From CAJXCL01 sp964394335 (GTDB lineage: Bacteria; Nitrospinota; Nitrospinia; CAJXCL01): a stretch of 35,137 nt of DNA. The stretch lies in NCBI GenBank assembly GCA_964394335.1, contig CAYMVZ010000013.1, positions 1 to 35,137 of the forward strand, in the 5' to 3' direction. A model generated the notes under the pieces. It saw only the letters and a list, made by a program, of their open reading frames with translations. It had not been told where the DNA came from and ran no database searches. Below, piece by piece: positions 6,645 to 14,278 of the stretch. Numbering within the stretch: position 1 is the first letter of the stretch; the number at the start of each line of letters is the position of its first letter. The translations under genes and the position numbers were made by a program.

Positions 6645-8258
6645 GTGAAAAAATTAAAAGATTATCATTCTTACCGATACCATGAACTAACGAAACATTC
6701 CGTAGCCACTTTATACTCTGAGCCCCACTACCTTGATTGGGAAAACCAACCAAACCCCTTTCGTATCTACCAGGAAACAGAGCGAATTCCATTAGACCAT
6801 GGTGAGAAAAGTTTTTCTGGGAACTTCTTTGAGCCTCCGCCTATTGAAAAAAATCAGCTGATCACAAAAAAAGTTCTTTCTCACATTTTTTACTATTCCC
6901 TCTCCATTTCAGCCTGGAAGAAATATGTTGATTCAAGCTGGCACCTTCGAGTTAACCCTTCTGCGGGGAATTTGCATCCTGAAGAAACCCACCTTATTGC
7001 CTGCAATGTAGAAGGGTTAAAACCTGGTATCTATCATTATAATGTCTTTGAGCACTTGTTAGAAATGCGTTGCATGAAACCATTGGAGCTAAATGACTGG
7101 GGTTCTGTAGGAATTGATAAAACGGTTGAAAAGTTTAGCGCTTTTCTTGTTATTAATGTTATCGCCTGGCGTCAGGCATGGAAATATCAAAGAAGAGCAT
7201 TGCGATACTGTTTTCATGACGCCGGACATGCCATTGGTTCTATCCAATATGTTCTTGAACAGATGAAATTAGATTTCAAAGTATTTGTAAAAATAGATAG
7301 CATAAATTTGAAAAAACTGTTGGGCCTTCAAAGTGGCGATGAGTTTCCTCTAATTGTCATTGGACTCGGAAATACTTCAAGTCCTCATAAGCTTAATAAA
7401 TGTGAAAGGCTTTTCATGGGAAAAGCAAATGCTCTTTCTGAGACAGAAGTCACTTATCCCCTGATTGAAGAAATAAAAAGTCTCAATGTTAGTTTTGAAG
7501 AATTGAATTCTCATAAACAAATTAACCCTTCAAAAAGTTTTCTTTCAACAAAAATTAATCCGTTAAAGACAATACCCTTTAAAATGCTTAGCGAGCCTGT
7601 TCCCAGTGGTCTTGCCGCAGGGAGCCTGAACAGCCCTTCATCAAGTAAAGTCAAGAACTTTTTTACTATGGTGAGAAGTCGCCGATCAGCACAGGCTTAC
7701 GATCAGAAAACAGAAATGGAATTAGATGCTCTGTCTTTGATCCTAAAAAAAGCCTTTTTAGGACCAAAGATGGATTATGACCTGAACACATCGTCATTAA
7801 TAGACTTATACCTTTTTGTACATCGAATCAAAGGTTTGGAAAGAGGACTTTATTTATATGATAAATCAGAACATCAACTTTTTTTACTACAAAATGGCAA
7901 TATTGAATCTACAGCAAGTAGTCTCAGTCTGTCCCAGGAAATTGCATCAGACTCATCAGTATGTTTTGCCATGATCGCCAATTTTTCACTGGCATTTTCA
8001 CTGCTGGGAGAAATAGGATATAGAGCGATACATTTTGAAGTTGGTAGAATCGGACAGGCTTTGTACCTTGGCTCAGAGTCTTTAAACTATAACTCTACTG
8101 GAATCGGCGCTTTTTTCGACGATGATGTCAACCGGTTCCTGCAATTAAGGGAAGGATATGAAGTTATATATCACTTTGCAATGGGAAAAGCTATTCCTGA
8201 CATGAGAATACAAACGTTGGATGGATATTACCACCTAAACCGGCCAGGAGAGAACTAA
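6645..8258 (+). CDS. SagB/ThcOx-family dehydrogenase with two nitroreductase domains
   Basis: 537-residue FMN-type oxidoreductase. The N-terminal region has the family opening YHSYRYHELTKHSV and a first nitroreductase domain at about residues 75-245 (WHLRVNPSAGNLHPEE, YCFHDAGHAIGSI). The second domain at about 340-525 starts with MVRSRRSAQAYD and includes IGEIGYRAIHFEVGRIGQAL-like sequence. Proteins of this type are related to the azoline-oxidising SagB, but stand-alone double-domain forms without a YcaO partner are common and their substrates are unknown. No YcaO or leader-peptidase gene is nearby. The GTG start at 6645 is the only in-frame choice matching the duplicate copy; GGGAGAAG lies upstream. 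The linker contains residues 313-329 encoded by a dispersed repeat module. Surrounding genes are ferritin-like, suggesting a redox or iron context. Confidence 0.85.
   Translation: MKKLKDYHSYRYHELTKHSVATLYSEPHYLDWENQPNPFRIYQETERIPLDHGEKSFSGNFFEPPPIEKNQLITKKVLSHIFYYSLSISAWKKYVDSSWHLRVNPSAGNLHPEETHLIACNVEGLKPGIYHYNVFEHLLEMRCMKPLELNDWGSVGIDKTVEKFSAFLVINVIAWRQAWKYQRRALRYCFHDAGHAIGSIQYVLEQMKLDFKVFVKIDSINLKKLLGLQSGDEFPLIVIGLGNTSSPHKLNKCERLFMGKANALSETEVTYPLIEEIKSLNVSFEELNSHKQINPSKSFLSTKINPLKTIPFKMLSEPVPSGLAAGSLNSPSSSKVKNFFTMVRSRRSAQAYDQKTEMELDALSLILKKAFLGPKMDYDLNTSSLIDLYLFVHRIKGLERGLYLYDKSEHQLFLLQNGNIESTASSLSLSQEIASDSSVCFAMIANFSLAFSLLGEIGYRAIHFEVGRIGQALYLGSESLNYNSTGIGAFFDDDVNRFLQLREGYEVIYHFAMGKAIPDMRIQTLDGYYHLNRPGEN
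7580..7631 (+). repeat. Repeat module A, copy 3, inside the SagB coding region
   Basis: AAAATGCTTAGCGAGCCTG, TTCCC and AGGGAGCCTGAA match the intergenic copies at 5214 and 6126 in order and spacing. It adds about 17 codons (KMLSEPVPSGLAAGSLN) in frame, between the two nitroreductase domains. Confidence 0.65.
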
Positions 8259-8306
8259 GCTCAGCTTTGCCACGCTCAGCGGGGCTTTGCCGTAGGGAGT
8301 TTCAAT
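8259..8306. repeat. Diverged repeat module A, copy 4
   Basis: GCTCAGCTTTGCCACGCTC, then GGGGCTTTGCCG and AGGGAGTTTCAA. It begins directly after the SagB stop codon and ends three bases before the stop of the convergent rubrerythrin-like gene, so it occupies almost the whole gap. It may also serve as a structured transcript end. A weaker echo, CTTGCCACGGGGAGTTTCAA, lies at about 18139-18158. Confidence 0.5.
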
Positions 8307-8308
8307 TA

Positions 8309-9232
8309 CTAAAAAAGCGGGACGTCATTTTCTTTAATGGATTTGCGGGTATTTCTCCATTGGCTTATATGATCCCATTCATTTTCAATGAGTTCCCAGA
8401 TTACTTCTTTAAGCCTTGTATTTGTACATTTTTCTTCAAGATCCAGGTATCTTTGTAAACTTGCTTTTTCTTCTTTAATGGATAACTCCAGAGCTACAAG
8501 CGCGTCCGATTTTTTTTTAAACTTAGTCGTATGTTTTTGAACAGGTTTCTCTATTGGTGGCTTTTTATTTACTAATCTGTAATACTCATCTTCAAGCCTC
8601 TTTACATGAATTCCTTCTTCCCATGCCATATGTTGAAATGCGTGAGCTCCATCTATAGTATCCATCTTTCCACCGGCATTTTTATAGAAGTCATAAGCAG
8701 ATCTCTCAGCCGCCAGAGCTATTTGTATTATATTTAAATCCTCCTTTGAGAATCTATAAACCTCTTCATTAGCTTCATTATTTACAGTATCACTGCTAAG
8801 AATACTTTTGGCAATTTCATTCCATTGATCAAGGTGTTTCTTTTCATCTCTAAGCAGCTGCTTAAATAATTCAGCTGACTTTGTCTCTTTATGTTTTTTC
8901 AAAAACTCATTATACATTTTAATACTTGAAGTCTCTTCATTGCGTGCGACATTAAGCGCTATGACCGCATCCACATCAAGTTTAGGCAGCGCTAATCCGC
9001 CATATTTTTGAGGATCATATTTAATGTCGCCGCTTCCTCCCAGATTTTTATATTCTTCTTTCAATCTATTTACATGCTTTTCCTCTTCCCACATCATTTC
9101 CTGAAAGGCATGCATTCCGCTTATCAATTTTACTGAGGTTGATGATTTGGAATAAAATTCGTGGGAGATCATTTCTGAAATAGCAGCAGACTTAATATCT
9201 TTCAATAACTCGTTTTTATTTTTTTTAGACAT
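8309..9232 (-). CDS. Double ferritin-like (rubrerythrin-type) protein
   Basis: 307 residues made of two ferritin-like units, about 10-150 and 155-300. Each unit shows two helix pairs of the type E...then E-x-x-H: SEMISHEFY with EEEKHVNRL, NEETSSIKMY with DEKKHLDQW, AERSAYDFY with WEEGIHVKRL, and KEEKASLQRY with NEWDHISQW. That is the ligand set for two diiron centres in one chain. The units match each other in HAFQEMMWEEEKHV versus HAFQHMAWEEGIHV, so the protein arose by internal duplication. There is no rubredoxin module. It is probably cytoplasmic, in oxygen or peroxide defence or iron storage. The ATG at 9232 has a poor ribosome site. It is convergent with the SagB gene. Confidence 0.75.
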   Translation of the reverse strand: MSKKNKNELLKDIKSAAISEMISHEFYSKSSTSVKLISGMHAFQEMMWEEEKHVNRLKEEYKNLGGSGDIKYDPQKYGGLALPKLDVDAVIALNVARNEETSSIKMYNEFLKKHKETKSAELFKQLLRDEKKHLDQWNEIAKSILSSDTVNNEANEEVYRFSKEDLNIIQIALAAERSAYDFYKNAGGKMDTIDGAHAFQHMAWEEGIHVKRLEDEYYRLVNKKPPIEKPVQKHTTKFKKKSDALVALELSIKEEKASLQRYLDLEEKCTNTRLKEVIWELIENEWDHISQWRNTRKSIKENDVPLF

Positions 9233-9439
9233 GGTGAAAGTGTTTAGGAAGCGTATAGATCATTTAGCGTACCAGCGCTTTAAAGAAAAAATATAAAATA
9301 AACTATTTAGTTAGATAATATGAACTCAAAAACGATTCATATAATTGCATTTTCATCAATCAAATTTATGTATAGGGAATTATTGGGCGTTTCTTTTAAT
9401 GGCATGAAAAAAGTAAAATCGCAATTGCGGATTTTTCCA

Positions 9440-9556
9440 TTCTCAAATGGAATTGTAAACAAGTATGGCGCGAAAATTTTAGCAAAGAGTGATGGAACAG
9501 GTCATGGATCCAGTTTCGTTGTTAGTTTTCCTAGGGGAAGAAATGAAAGTGTTTAG
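9440..9556 (+). pseudogene. Remnant of a histidine-kinase ATPase domain
   Basis: The frame reads GIVNKYGAKILAKSDGTGHG followed by SSFVVSFPRG. This is the C-terminal G2-box region of sensor kinases (GIVxxHGGxIxAxSxxGxGxxFxxxLP). Upstream sequence in the frame, from an ATG at 9320, has no H-box, N-box or G1-box, so only the last 35 or so residues of a kinase survive. It lies in a 350-base stretch between the rubrerythrin-like gene and mqnA, flanked by GAAAGTGTTTAG fragments of repeat module A (9235 and 9544). Confidence 0.6.
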
Positions 9557-9583
9557 AATAGAAAATATTGGGACATTTAACTA

Positions 9584-10387
9584 CTATTTACCGTCATCAA
9601 TAAAATTCAATTCCGGTTTTGACTTGATAAATCCATGTTTGTTTGCTAATGAAAAAAATTCATTAAGCCCTTCCTGCTCATCCTGCCCGAGGGTGTAACG
9701 AATTTTGTTTTTCAGGTAATCCGCGCACTTTTCTTTTGTAATTGCTAATGCTCGGGCTTCATATTTGCTGATCTGCTCAATAGAAGCCAATCCCTCGTCA
9801 CGTGATTTTAAAATCGTCTTTATGATATTTTGATCTACCTGTGCTTCTTTTCGAGCGCATAAAACCGCGTGAACAAATGGTTTGCCGGTAAGCTGAAACC
9901 ACTCCTCGCTGAGGTCATAAATAGTTTTTCCGTTTCTTTTCAATGAAAATGTAGTATCCCCTATGAGCATGGCAGCGTCATTTGAGGATAGCATCTTTTC
10001 GTAATCCGGATCTGTCTGCTGGAAAAATGGGAGCCGATTATATTTTTCTTTAAATAGAATTTTTAATAATGTAATGGAAGAAAGGGATCGATTATCTGTC
10101 GCTACTGTTTTTATATCTTCCATTTTTTTTTTACTGATGAGCAACACCGTACCGACGGTTCCACAGGAAGAAATTGAAATATTATTTACAAGGAGATAAC
10201 CTGAATTTTTTGCGTATTCAATGGAAGGTACAAATGATAAATCCAGCTTTTCCCGCCTTAACATTAAAGCCAGATCGGCTGGAGATTCCTGTATAATTTC
10301 GAGATTACTTATATTTTTCTCAATAAGAGGAATCAGAATCGGTTTCGAGTTAAGAAAACTGTGGCATCCGAATTTAAAATTTTTCAT
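9584..10387 (-). CDS. mqnA: Chorismate dehydratase MqnA (futalosine pathway)
   Basis: First enzyme of the futalosine menaquinone route, dehydrating chorismate to 3-[(1-carboxyvinyl)oxy]benzoate. The 267 residues and the periplasmic-binding-protein-like fold fit. Seen: GCHSFLNSKPI at 8-18, SPADLALMLRREKLDLSFVP, SSCGTVGTVLLISK, the TDNRSLSSITLLKILF helix, MLIGDTTF and YDLSEEWFQLTGKPFVHAV. MqnA belongs to the MqnA/MqnD family; the SCGxVGTV and GDxA/T segments favour MqnA. It is divergent from aroDE-aroA-aroK, which provide its substrate. The other mqn genes are not in the window. The organism therefore probably makes menaquinone, suggesting anaerobic respiration. Confidence 0.88.
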   Translation of the reverse strand: MKNFKFGCHSFLNSKPILIPLIEKNISNLEIIQESPADLALMLRREKLDLSFVPSIEYAKNSGYLLVNNISISSCGTVGTVLLISKKKMEDIKTVATDNRSLSSITLLKILFKEKYNRLPFFQQTDPDYEKMLSSNDAAMLIGDTTFSLKRNGKTIYDLSEEWFQLTGKPFVHAVLCARKEAQVDQNIIKTILKSRDEGLASIEQISKYEARALAITKEKCADYLKNKIRYTLGQDEQEGLNEFFSLANKHGFIKSKPELNFIDDGK

Positions 10388-10466
10388 ACTAGAGCTTATT
10401 ACACCATAAATCTTAATCTTTTAGAAATATTTTTCAACAAAAAAACGAAGAGTCTTCAGCGCGGGT

Positions 10467-10496
10467 TTGGAATTCTAAACCTTTATTTGCTACAAT
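10467..10496 (+). promoter_or_regulatory. Putative sigma-70 promoter of aroDE-aroA-aroK
   Basis: TTGGAA (10467-10472), 18 bases, TACAAT (10491-10496) with an extended TTGC immediately upstream. The aroDE start codon follows at 10535. The gap shared with mqnA is only 147 bases, so the divergent mqnA promoter must overlap or lie close by. Confidence 0.5.
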
Positions 10497-10534
10497 AAAA
10501 ACTTTAGTAACTTTTGAGTGGTTAATATAAATAT

Positions 10535-11995
10535 ATGATCTGTGTTCCTATTACATCAAAAACTGTCACGGAAGCGATAAATGAGATTAAAAAAGCTGAA
10601 AATGTAGCGGATATTATTGAACTGCGTGTAGATTATTTAAAAAATCCGGATATCAAAGCTTTATTGGACGCCACTAAAAAACAGGTCATTGTGACCTGCA
10701 GGGAAAAATCTGAAGGGGGACTATATGACGGAGACGAGAAGGGGAGGGTAGAGCTTCTCCTCAATGCGATTGCCGCGGGCGCCGATTATGTCGATATTGA
10801 ACTATCTACGCCGGAACCTCTGATCGAGGAACTTAAAACGAAACAAGATGAAACCCGTTTAATCCTTTCTTATCACAATTTTCAACAGGTTCCTGAAGAC
10901 CTTCAGATAACATTTGACAGGATGATTCAAAAAGGGTGTGAGCTTATCAAAATAGTCGTGATGGCCAACTCTATAGAGGACAATTTAAAGATTTTTGACA
11001 TTATTGAACAGGCAAAAGAAAAAAAAATCAATATTATTGCCTTTTGTATGGGCGAGTATGGAGAAATCAGCAGAATATTATCGCCCATCTTTGGCAGTTA
11101 TTTGACATTTGCTTCATTAAGCAGGGGAAAGGAGTCTGCTCCCGGCCAGATTCCGGTTGATATTTTAAAAAATATTTATCGTGTTAATGGCCTAAGCAGC
11201 GATGCAAATATTTATGGCCTTATAGGTAACCCTGTAAAAGAAAGTATGGGATACCTTATTCATAACAGATCATTTGCCAGCAAGAAGCTTAATAACATTT
11301 ACCTTCCTTTCCTGGTAGATAATCTCTCATCATTTATCAGTGGTTACAGGAAGTATTTTAAAGGGATGAGTGTAACCATGCCGTTCAAAGAGCAGGTGAT
11401 TCCCCTGCTGGATGAGATTGATAGAACGGCAGAGAAAATAGGCGCGGTAAATACATTGCAAATAAGAGAGGGAAAACTCTTTGGCTGCAATACGGATTGT
11501 TCGGGGGCGGTAAAGGCTTTGGAGGAAAAGACTGATTTAAAAGGAAAAAAGGTTCTTATGATTGGTGCGGGTGGCGTTGCCCGGGCGATAGGGTTTGGGA
11601 TAATGGAGAAAGGGGCCGGTGTTTACATTTTTGATGTGGATACTCAAAAAGCAGATGCTTTAGCCGCTGACCTAAGGTGCAGGACAAGCTCCCTTGAATC
11701 CATTGGTTCTGATCTTGATATTTTGATTAACTGCTCACCGGTGGGGATGCACCCTCATATTGATAAAACGCCTTTTTCAAAAGAAAAATTAAAAAAAGAA
11801 ATGATAGTTTTTGATGCTGTCTATAACCCATTAAAAACAAGGCTTCTAAAAGAAGCTGAAGACACAGGCTGCGTTACAATAGAGGGAATAGAACTTTTTG
11901 TAAATCAGGCCGTGGATCAGTTTCAGCTCTGGACAGGCGAGAAGGCACCTAAAGAGCTTATGAAAGAAATTGTGCTGGATAAACTACAGTCTTAA
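10535..11995 (+). CDS. aroDE: Bifunctional 3-dehydroquinate dehydratase / shikimate dehydrogenase (AroD-AroE fusion)
   Basis: Carries steps 3 and 4 of the shikimate pathway in one 486-residue chain. Residues 1-215 are type I dehydroquinase: IIELRVDYL, catalytic His115 in SYHNF and Schiff-base Lys139 in ELIKIVV. Residues 225-486 are shikimate dehydrogenase: NP at 232-233, Lys285 in SVTMPFKEQ, Asn306 in GAVNTL, Thr320-Asp321 in CNTD, Rossmann GAGGVARA at 344-351, and Gln458/Gln462 in NQAVDQFQLW. One oddity: the usual shikimate-binding pair of serines (HSxSPxxH) reads ESMGYLIH, keeping Ser237 but with Gly239 for the second Ser and Glu for the His. Fusions of this order are known in plants, Chlamydia and several bacterial phyla. 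First gene of an aroDE-aroA-aroK run. Confidence 0.93.
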   Translation: MICVPITSKTVTEAINEIKKAENVADIIELRVDYLKNPDIKALLDATKKQVIVTCREKSEGGLYDGDEKGRVELLLNAIAAGADYVDIELSTPEPLIEELKTKQDETRLILSYHNFQQVPEDLQITFDRMIQKGCELIKIVVMANSIEDNLKIFDIIEQAKEKKINIIAFCMGEYGEISRILSPIFGSYLTFASLSRGKESAPGQIPVDILKNIYRVNGLSSDANIYGLIGNPVKESMGYLIHNRSFASKKLNNIYLPFLVDNLSSFISGYRKYFKGMSVTMPFKEQVIPLLDEIDRTAEKIGAVNTLQIREGKLFGCNTDCSGAVKALEEKTDLKGKKVLMIGAGGVARAIGFGIMEKGAGVYIFDVDTQKADALAADLRCRTSSLESIGSDLDILINCSPVGMHPHIDKTPFSKEKLKKEMIVFDAVYNPLKTRLLKEAEDTGCVTIEGIELFVNQAVDQFQLWTGEKAPKELMKEIVLDKLQS

Positions 11996-12087
11996 AGAAA
12001 ACACTAATTGCACGAATTTCGCGAATAAATATAAGAACAAAAAAAGATGATTAAATTAGAGCCATTTGTGAAATTCGTGGTTTTGTG

Positions 12088-13353
12088 ATGATAGAGATTC
12101 AACCCATTTCTAAGCTTGAGGCTGTTGTAACTATCCCTTCATCAAAAAGCTATTCTAACCGTGCCTTGCTGATTGCCGCTCTTGCTGACGGGGAAAGCCA
12201 TATTTACAACTGCTTGGATTGCGACGATACACGCTACATGATTAGTGCATTAAATAGTTTTAAAATCAATATAATACACGAAGAAGCTAAAGTAATAGTT
12301 AATGGTTGTAACGGTTTACCCGGAAATTCTGAAAAAAACATTTTTGTTGGAAACGCCGGAACAACGATGAGGTTTTTATGCTCGTTTGCTGCTCTCTGTC
12401 AGGGTGAGACCATAATCGATGGAAACTGGAGAATGCGACAGCGGCCTTTAAACGACCTCATTGACGGGCTTTCTCCGTTAGGTGCTGAAATGATTTCTCT
12501 AACTGAAAACGGGTGTCCACCTGTAAAAATTAAAGGCGGGGGTATTGATGGAGGAGAAACTGAGATGAATGGAGATAAGAGCAGTCAGTATTTTACCTCA
12601 ATACTGCTATCTTCACCTTACGCAAAAAAAGACGTCTTAATTAAAGTAAACGGGGAATTGACTTCCAGGCCATATATAGATTTAACTATTGACCTAATGA
12701 AGGTATTTGGAGTAAATGTTGAAAACAATTCCTATTCATCTTTTTTTATTCAATCAAGGAATGGTTATAAAGCGAGAAAATATACAATAGAGACGGATAT
12801 GACCAGCGCTACTTACTTTTTTGCGGCGGCAGCTATTACCGGCGGAAAAGTCAGGATCGAAAACTTAAATCCCGGTACCATGCAGGGAGATATTAAGTTT
12901 GTAGATATTTTAAAAAAAATGGGATGTACTGTTATTACAGGAGAAAATTTTATAGAAGTCGCAGGAGCCGATTTAACAGGAATCAATGTCAATATGAACG
13001 AAATGCCGGATGCTGTCCAGACTTTAGCTGTAACATCACTTTTTGCCCGGGGGGAAACGCGGATCACAGGAGCATCAAATCTGAGAATTAAGGAAACTGA
13101 CCGCATAAAGGCCCTTGCTGCAGAGTTGTCCAGGCTTGGAGCAGAGGTCAGGGAATTGGATGATGGATTAGTTATTATACCGGGTAAGTTGCAAGCCGCT
13201 GAAATTGAAACCTATGATGATCACCGCATGGCCATGAGCTTTGCCCTGGCAGGACTTAAAATTCACGGCATCAAAATCAAAAACCCGGGCTGTGTAAATA
13301 AATCTTTCCCTGAGTTCTTTAAAAAGTTAGAATCACTTCAAGGAGGCAGATAA
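12088..13353 (+). CDS. aroA: 3-Phosphoshikimate 1-carboxyvinyltransferase (EPSP synthase)
   Basis: Joins phosphoenolpyruvate to shikimate-3-phosphate. About 421 residues, normal length. Signatures in order: IPSSKSYSNRALLIAALADG near the N-terminus, GNAGTTMRFL, RQRPLNDLI, DKSSQYFTS, DMTSATYFFAAAA, the catalytic Asp in MPDAVQTLAV, RIKETDRI and DDHRMAMSFA near the C-terminus. The position equivalent to Pro101 of the E. coli enzyme (TAMRPL) is Phe (TTMRFL). I start at the ATG at 12088; a GTG at 12085 would add one residue. The 92 bases before it contain AATTTCGCGAATAAAT and GTGAAATTCGTGG, a filler-type repeat, so coupling with aroDE is loose. Confidence 0.95.
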   Translation: MIEIQPISKLEAVVTIPSSKSYSNRALLIAALADGESHIYNCLDCDDTRYMISALNSFKINIIHEEAKVIVNGCNGLPGNSEKNIFVGNAGTTMRFLCSFAALCQGETIIDGNWRMRQRPLNDLIDGLSPLGAEMISLTENGCPPVKIKGGGIDGGETEMNGDKSSQYFTSILLSSPYAKKDVLIKVNGELTSRPYIDLTIDLMKVFGVNVENNSYSSFFIQSRNGYKARKYTIETDMTSATYFFAAAAITGGKVRIENLNPGTMQGDIKFVDILKKMGCTVITGENFIEVAGADLTGINVNMNEMPDAVQTLAVTSLFARGETRITGASNLRIKETDRIKALAAELSRLGAEVRELDDGLVIIPGKLQAAEIETYDDHRMAMSFALAGLKIHGIKIKNPGCVNKSFPEFFKKLESLQGGR

Positions 13354-13412
13354 ACGCAGATTTTAAGGATTTTTCTGACAACTGATCCCTGTCACCAGAT
13401 AACTTAAAAGAT

Positions 13413-13913
13413 ATGAACATTGTACTGATCGGATATAGAGGCACCGGGAAAAGCACAGTAGGCAGAGTACTGGCTAAAAAGTTGAAGCGGCTATTAATTA
13501 CTCTGGATGAGCTCATAGTAAAAAAAGCTGGAATGAGCATCCCTGAAATTGTGGAAAAGCAGGGATGGGATTTTTTTAGGGACCTCGAGTCAGAAGTGGT
13601 CAAAGAAGCATCAAATATAGGTAATTGTATAATAGATTGTGGCGGCGGGGTAATCCTGAGGGATGAAAACGTCAAAAACCTGAAACAAATTGGAAAGTGT
13701 TTTTTATTAAAAGCGGATATTGATACTATTATTTCGAGAATTGAGGGAGACGCCAACCGTCCGACTTTAAAAGAAGGGATGAGCTTCAGGGAAGAGCAGG
13801 AGAAGGTTTTAAAAGAGCGGGAAGCAAAGTATAAAGCCGCGGCAGATGTAAAGATAGATACTTCAGTGTTGTCAGTCGATAAAGCTGTAGAAAAAATTCT
13901 GGAAAATATTTAG
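13413..13913 (+). CDS. aroK: Shikimate kinase
   Basis: Phosphorylates shikimate at the 3-hydroxyl with ATP. 166 residues. P-loop GYRGTGKST at 7-15; LDELIVKKAGMSIPEI holds the shikimate-binding Asp, although the first Asp of the usual D-x-D pair is Thr; Arg in FFRDLE; GGGVIL near 80; the lid ANRPTL near 112. It sits 59 bases after aroA on the same strand, in a region containing CAGATAAACGCAGATTTTAA and AACTGATCCCTGTCACC, low-complexity filler common between genes here. aroB and aroC are not in the window. Confidence 0.93.
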   Translation: MNIVLIGYRGTGKSTVGRVLAKKLKRLLITLDELIVKKAGMSIPEIVEKQGWDFFRDLESEVVKEASNIGNCIIDCGGGVILRDENVKNLKQIGKCFLLKADIDTIISRIEGDANRPTLKEGMSFREEQEKVLKEREAKYKAAADVKIDTSVLSVDKAVEKILENI

Positions 13914-13965
13914 CAGGTCATTGTCTGTTTACGGAAAAAAGTATTTATCTATCACCTCCCCTTAA

Positions 13966-14213
13966 TCAGGTTGTCCGAAAACGGTAGAATTTGTCATTTT
14001 GACTGAAAGGAGAAATCTTGAATTTTTGTATGATCAATGGCTTAAGATTTCTCGCTCCGCTCGAAATGACAGGTACAGGCAGTTTTCGGTCAGCCTGAAG
14101 CGCTAAGTCTTAATTTACAGGCGAAGCGCAGGGGTGGTGTGAGCTTGGGGAAATTATTGGTTGTGTAAAGATCCGTTCTTTTGCTTACTATCTACCGTTT
14201 TCGGACACACTGA
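13966..14213. repeat. 248-base inverted-repeat element, MITE-like
   Basis: The left end (13966-13988) and the reverse complement of the right end (14191-14213) match at 21 of 23 bases; the exact core is TGTCCGAAAACGGTAGA. Inside lies a second long hairpin from GTCATTTTGACTGAAAGG (13993) to CGCTCGAAATGAC (14070), then TTTTCGGTCAGCCTGAAG (14083-14100), a further relative of the end sequence. No target-site duplication or transposase frame was seen. A related end, CAGGCTGTCCGAAAACTG, occurs singly at about 22132. It fills most of the 365-base gap between aroK and the AI-2E-family gene. Confidence 0.65.
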
Positions 14214-14278
14214 AGCTCAACGCCACCTTTAACGAGCTTTTCTACAGGGTGGTCAAAAAAAATTCAATTAACAGTAAT

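Noticed and set aside
6389..8258. Azoline/thiopeptide-type RiPP cluster around SagB
   Set aside because: No YcaO cyclodehydratase, peptidase or exporter nearby, and the small upstream proteins are not Cys/Ser/Thr-rich at the C-terminus as azoline precursors are.
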